Shown piece after piece: positions 60,637 through 64,000 of a DNA stretch of 64,000 bases. The position numbers and the translations under genes are program-made. Below the pieces are notes generated by a model that was not told the origin of the DNA, did no database searches, and saw only the letters and a program-made list of their open reading frames with translations. Location: positions 218,014-282,013 of the forward strand of contig CAZGVO010000005.1 in the NCBI GenBank assembly GCA_964529175.1. The letters are read 5' to 3'. The stretch comes from JAAFJM01 sp964529175. GTDB lineage: Bacteria; Bacteroidota; Bacteroidia; UKL13-3. The first letter of the stretch is position 1. Each line of letters starts with the position of its first letter.

Positions 60637-61875
60637 TTATTTCACCAAATTAACCAAGGCCATTTCTAAGCCTTTTTTCAAAAAGCCTGTATGTTTTGGA
60701 TTAAATTGATGTAAGCGCATCATAGCTTCCCAAATAATTTTTGATGAATCTTTAAAAATAGCTTCGTCAGTTGTATCTACTTCATCGTTACTTTGGCAAT
60801 ATGCAAATACGCGAGCCATACCACAATTAGCAATAAAATCAGGAATTACAGCCACTCTATCATCAGTATAATTAGCTATTGGTCCCATAAATATTTCTTG
60901 ATCAGCAAAAGGTACATTAGCACCGCAGCTTATTACTTCTAATTCGTTTTCTACCATTCTATCTACTTGCTCTTGCGTTAGTAAACGCGATGCAGCAGCA
61001 GGTACAAATATTTCAGCTCCAATATCCCAAATTTTTGAATTTACTTCTTCAAAACTCAACATTTCAGGATGTACCAAAGTATTACCTTGTTTGTTTAAGA
61101 AAAGGTCTTTAATTTCTTCCTTCGAAAATCCATTATTATTAATTAAACCACCGTTTCTATCAATGATACCAACTATCATTACACCATATAAACTAAGGTA
61201 ATAAGCAGCTGCAGCTCCTACATTACCCCAACCTTGTATAATGGCACGTTTCATGTTTACATTTCCACCCCAAATACCGTAATAATGACGAACGGCCTCT
61301 GCTACACCAAAACCTGTAATCATATCTGCTGTCACTAAGTTTTTATCATCAGCAGGAATAAAACGTAAGTCGGTTAATTTTTTTGAAACACCTTCTGTTA
61401 AATTAGCTATGCGTTTTTTAGTAGATTCTGAATTTACTTTAAAATGTCCATTTACAACACCTTCTTGCGGATGCAATAAACCCAACTTTTCAGTAATTGG
61501 AATTACTTCATGTATTTCATCTACGTTTAAATCGCCACCTGTACCGTAGTAAGTTTTAAGCAATGGCATAACTGCTTTGTACCAACGCTCTAAAACACCT
61601 TTTTTACGAGGATCGGCAGGATCAAAGTTAATACCACTTTTAGCTCCACCAATAGCTGGCCCAGCAATGGTAAATTTAATTTCCATTGTTTTAGCTAAAG
61701 AAGTTACTTCGTGTTTGTTCAAGCCTTTGCGCATACGCGTTCCACCGCCAGCAGCGCCACCGCGTAATGAGTTAATAACTACCCAGCCTTCAGCTTCGGT
61801 TTCAGTGTCTTTCCATTCAAAAACAATCTCTGGTTGCTTGTCTTCGTATTTTTTTATTAATTTATCTAATTGCAT
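60637..61875 (-). CDS. Glu/Leu/Phe/Val-family amino acid dehydrogenase
   Basis: A 412-aa oxidative deaminase. The substrate-side lysines are Lys67 in EIKFTIAGPA and Lys79 in GGAKSGI, the family pattern in which catalysis uses K..GGxKxG. The Rossmann site is GWGNVG at 215-220. The polypeptide has a slightly altered spacing from glutamate dehydrogenase, with RGGAAGGGTRM at 38-48 typical of the leucine/glutamate dehydrogenase-like Bacteroidota form. The natural substrate (glutamate or a branched-chain amino acid) cannot be decided from sequence alone. AnmK is 41 bases upstream on the same strand and may be cotranscribed. Confidence 0.92.
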   Translation of the reverse strand: MQLDKLIKKYEDKQPEIVFEWKDTETEAEGWVVINSLRGGAAGGGTRMRKGLNKHEVTSLAKTMEIKFTIAGPAIGGAKSGINFDPADPRKKGVLERWYKAVMPLLKTYYGTGGDLNVDEIHEVIPITEKLGLLHPQEGVVNGHFKVNSESTKKRIANLTEGVSKKLTDLRFIPADDKNLVTADMITGFGVAEAVRHYYGIWGGNVNMKRAIIQGWGNVGAAAAYYLSLYGVMIVGIIDRNGGLINNNGFSKEEIKDLFLNKQGNTLVHPEMLSFEEVNSKIWDIGAEIFVPAAASRLLTQEQVDRMVENELEVISCGANVPFADQEIFMGPIANYTDDRVAVIPDFIANCGMARVFAYCQSNDEVDTTDEAIFKDSSKIIWEAMMRLHQFNPKHTGFLKKGLEMALVNLVK

Positions 61876-61916
61876 AATAGTTTATAGTATTTGGTTGTCT
61901 GTTGATAGTTATTTAA

Positions 61917-63020
61917 TTACAAAACTGATGTCATTTCGAGCGAAGTCGAAAAATTTATTCTGCTAAAATTTCCGTGTAAAGCACCGCCAATGCTGTTACT
62001 TACTGCTCCAGTTACCGATTTTAATGTATTGATTTCGTTCCTTATTCTTAACACACCTAAAAAAGCAAATATCAATGCTTCTTTGTAATTGATGGTTAAA
62101 TTATCTGGAATTATAATTTGTGTTTTAGTTAAAGCTTTTAAGTTTTTAATCAATGATTGATTGTAAGTACCTCCACCTGTAACAAGCAGATTGTCAATAT
62201 TTTCTGTATTTACTACTTTGCTTATTTGTTGGGCAATGTGTAAGTTGGTGGTAGCCATTTTATTAGCTATTGACTCATCATTAAATTGATTTAATACTGG
62301 CAAGAATGATTGGTTAAACCATTCAATTCCCAACGATTTGGCATTGTTTTTTCTGTAAAAATCAATATTGTTTAATGCATTTAATAATGGCTCATTAATG
62401 GTTCCGCTTGCTGCTATAGTACCATCCTCATCAAATGGTAAATTCAGTTCATTTGCCAATAAATTAAAAGCCATATTACATGGCGAAATATCAAAAGCTT
62501 TTTGGCTATTTTTAAAACTAATGTTTGAAAAACCACCTAAATTTAGGCAAGCTTCATAATTTGCAAACAGAAATTGGTCACCAATTGGAACTAATGGTGC
62601 ACCTTGTCCGCCTAGCACAACATCCATAGCCCTAAAATTATTTACTACAGGTAAACCACACTCTGCACTTATGCCTGCCCCGCAACCAATTTGAGCCGTA
62701 AATTCATTTTCTGGTTGATGAAAAATGGTGTGCCCATGAGAGGAAACAAAGTCAACTGTAAGTTTCTGTTCATCAATAAATTGACGTGTTAATTTGCCTA
62801 AATACCTACCGTAAAAAGCATCAGTTTTAGGAAATAAATGAATGGGCTGTTTATGTAATTGCGTTAAGCGTACTATCCAATTTTGGTCGTAAGGAATAGT
62901 TTTGGCTTCTTTAATTGTAAAGCTCCATTTTTGATTTTCGAATAAAAATTCGCAATAAGCTATGTCCACTCCATCCATAGAAGTGCCACTCATTAAGCCA
63001 ATTACGTTGTATTTTGTCAC
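61917..63020 (-). CDS. anmK: Anhydro-N-acetylmuramic acid kinase
   Basis: A 367-aa kinase that opens and phosphorylates 1,6-anhydro-MurNAc from recycled cell wall; the product is the substrate of MurQ (24518-25336). The start is GTG at 63020. Motifs: IGLMSGTSMDGVDIAYCEF, SHGHTIFHQPE, DVVLGGQGAPLVPIGD, LNLGGFSNISF and LLVTGGGTYNQSLI. The typical end of the family, NSIGGALHG, is reached at about residue 350; the following 15-17 residues are extra and their codons overlap a TTTCGAGCGAAGTCGAAA repeat. The extra tail is probably not needed for activity. Confidence 0.94.
   Translation of the reverse strand: MTKYNVIGLMSGTSMDGVDIAYCEFLFENQKWSFTIKEAKTIPYDQNWIVRLTQLHKQPIHLFPKTDAFYGRYLGKLTRQFIDEQKLTVDFVSSHGHTIFHQPENEFTAQIGCGAGISAECGLPVVNNFRAMDVVLGGQGAPLVPIGDQFLFANYEACLNLGGFSNISFKNSQKAFDISPCNMAFNLLANELNLPFDEDGTIAASGTINEPLLNALNNIDFYRKNNAKSLGIEWFNQSFLPVLNQFNDESIANKMATTNLHIAQQISKVVNTENIDNLLVTGGGTYNQSLIKNLKALTKTQIIIPDNLTINYKEALIFAFLGVLRIRNEINTLKSVTGAVSNSIGGALHGNFSRINFSTSLEMTSVL
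61929..61953. repeat. GTCATTTCGAGCGAAGTCGA-type element at the 3' end of anmK
   Basis: The sequence around TTTCGAGCGAAGTCGAAA contains inverted arms TTCGA and TCGAA and lies over the last codons of anmK. This word is familiar as an intergenic repeat in several Bacteroidota genomes, so it is likely a dispersed element that has extended the reading frame. Only one copy is present in this window. Confidence 0.55.
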
Positions 63021-63404
63021 TTTTCTAGTTAAAAATAGGGTGTGCGAATATATTACAATAAAGCCTTTTAGTGGCTATTTTTTGTCATTGATTTGGCTGT
63101 TGTACTTTTCAGCATAAATTAAAAGGTATAAAATCTATTCATGCTAAGTGTTTTATTCTAAAAATTAATTAGTTCCATTTCTAAATGCCTTACTTTATGG
63201 TTAATCTTATTTATATATTTTATTTTTTTTAAGTTAATTTTATGTAAATTATCAATTCTTGGGTTAATTGACTAAATTTTACAATTAATGTTAAACTCTT
63301 TGTTTATAAGGATTTAAATATGTAATTTTAATGTATTTCCGTTTTTTAGACGCTATTTGAAAATCTTCTTAAAAAAAAGGTTAAATTTTATAAAAACAAT
63401 CTCT
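63021..63404. other. AT-rich intergenic region upstream of the large secreted protein
   Basis: About 380 bases of very AT-rich sequence without open frame or RNA structure that I can recognise. It contains the divergent upstream regions of anmK (leftward) and the secreted protein (rightward). A TATATTCG box at about 63050, one mismatch from the -7 consensus on the minus strand, may serve anmK. Confidence 0.4.
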
Positions 63405-63412
63405 TACTTTTG
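63405..63412 (+). promoter_or_regulatory. Candidate -7 box for the secreted repeat protein
   Basis: TACTTTTG matches TAnnTTTG and lies 33 bases before the start codon at 63445. The -33 element is not clear in the A-rich stretch before it. Confidence 0.45.
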
Positions 63413-63444
63413 TAGAACAATTTTTACTTATTTTAATATAATTT

Positions 63445-64000
63445 ATGAAAAACACATTTACAAATTTAATTAGGCGAAAGCTTTTATTTGTTGTTTTTGT
63501 GCTGCTAAGTGTAATTAAATTACATGCACAAGTTAGTGTAACGGCAAGCGCGGGTACAACTGGGCCAACTTCTTACACCACTGTTAATGCTGCTTTTACG
63601 GCAATTAATGCTGGTACACATCAAGGTGTGGTTTTAATTACTGTTACTGGTAATACTACTGAACCTGCTACTCCCGTTCAATTGGTTGCTTCGGGTGTTT
63701 CTAATTCTAACTATCAGAGTATTAAAATTGTTCCTCAAGGAAATGTAACTATTAATTCTGCTGCAACTCCAACTGCCTCAAGAGGTGTGTTAGAGTTTGT
63801 TGGTGCTGATAGTGTTACTATTGATGGTGATGACCCATTAACTACTGGTGTTAGAAACTTAACTATTCAAGTTGCTTCAACTACTAATGGTTCAACTGCA
63901 TGTGTTCGCTTTAGTTCTTCGTCAGCTACTGCTGATGGATGTACAAAAGTTACTGTAAAAAATTGTAATATTATTGGAGGAAGAAATTCAGCCACTAGCA
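63445..64000 (+). CDS. Secreted beta-helix/adhesin-like protein, partial (N-terminus)
   Basis: The first 185 residues of a protein that continues beyond the window. A basic start and signal peptide (MKNTFTNLIRRKLLFVVFVL, cleavage near KLHAQ, about residue 31) precede a Ser/Thr/Val/Asn-rich part with short repeated strands. These include GPTSYTTVNAAFTAINAG, YQSIKIVPQGNVTINSA and GVLEFVGADSVTIDGDD. This start is typical of very large Bacteroidota surface proteins with right-handed beta-helix repeats and a T9SS domain at the far end. The sorting domain cannot be seen here. Confidence 0.85.
   Translation, partial: MKNTFTNLIRRKLLFVVFVLLSVIKLHAQVSVTASAGTTGPTSYTTVNAAFTAINAGTHQGVVLITVTGNTTEPATPVQLVASGVSNSNYQSIKIVPQGNVTINSAATPTASRGVLEFVGADSVTIDGDDPLTTGVRNLTIQVASTTNGSTACVRFSSSSATADGCTKVTVKNCNIIGGRNSATS

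Noticed and set aside
1..64000. CRISPR arrays, tRNA and rRNA genes
   Set aside because: I found no regularly spaced repeats and no cloverleaf or rRNA-like sequence on either strand.

Overview
The window is a stretch of chromosome from an AT-rich member of the Bacteroidota. This is supported by the short primary sigma factor RpoD (287 aa, no region 1.1), the giant SprA protein of the type IX secretion system (T9SS), at least six proteins ending in T9SS type A sorting domains (YPNP-like motif plus a short C-terminal beta domain), surface lipoprotein/TonB-receptor pairs, promoter -7 boxes of the form TAnnTTTG, and the lack of clear Shine-Dalgarno sequences. Order or genus cannot be settled from what is here. 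I found no tRNA, rRNA, CRISPR array, transposase or phage gene.

Layout. 1-4.5 kb: a partial DUF255 thioredoxin-like protein, rpoD and a secreted M6 protease. 4.6-10.8 kb: a leftward operon under a cobalamin riboswitch (about 10556-10745) encoding a BtuB-like receptor, a tandem DUF4465 T9SS protein, a second T9SS protein, a BtuG-like propeller lipoprotein and a small DUF5522 protein. 10.9-14.5 kb: mutL and two tandem rhomboid proteases. 14.5-19.9 kb: leftward housekeeping genes (asd, an lpxH operon, a methyltransferase, rbfA, an O-methyltransferase). 20.1-24.5 kb: a rightward HmuY / TonB receptor / HmuY set, probably for haem or a similar ligand. 24.5-29.4 kb: murQ, a CtpA-type S41 protease, VanZ, an LpxH-like phosphoesterase, a MORN-like protein and ruvA. 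29.4-36.7 kb: sprA. 36.8-42.9 kb: a MarR regulator with a perfect 30-bp palindrome in front of it, YceI, a dihydrolipoamide acyltransferase, a LuxE-like protein, a very acidic small protein and a histone-deacetylase-like hydrolase.

42.9-46.8 kb is the most unusual part: the proton-translocating transhydrogenase genes (pntAA, pntAB, pntB) are split twice by small four-helix-bundle (S23 / 23S rRNA intervening-sequence family) genes, and each of these is flanked by an imperfect inverted repeat (17/19 and 28/36 matching positions). This is the arrangement known for intervening sequences in rRNA, but here it lies in a messenger RNA operon. 46.8-51.8 kb is an accessory stretch with a KAP-like P-loop NTPase, four small envelope genes, a T9SS protein and a membrane-protein/winged-helix pair. 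51.9-64 kb: a prokaryotic pentameric ligand-gated channel homologue, a T9SS subtilase, a SlyD-type isomerase, pyruvate carboxylase, an MscS channel, a Glu/Leu-type dehydrogenase, AnmK and the start of a large secreted repeat protein.

Functionally, SprA supplies the outer-membrane translocon used by the proteases and by the vitamin B12 and HmuY proteins; MurQ and AnmK are the two dedicated enzymes of anhydro-MurNAc recycling; pyruvate carboxylase, the transhydrogenase and the amino-acid dehydrogenase belong to central carbon and redox metabolism. All functional assignments come from reading motifs and family resemblance; no database search was possible.
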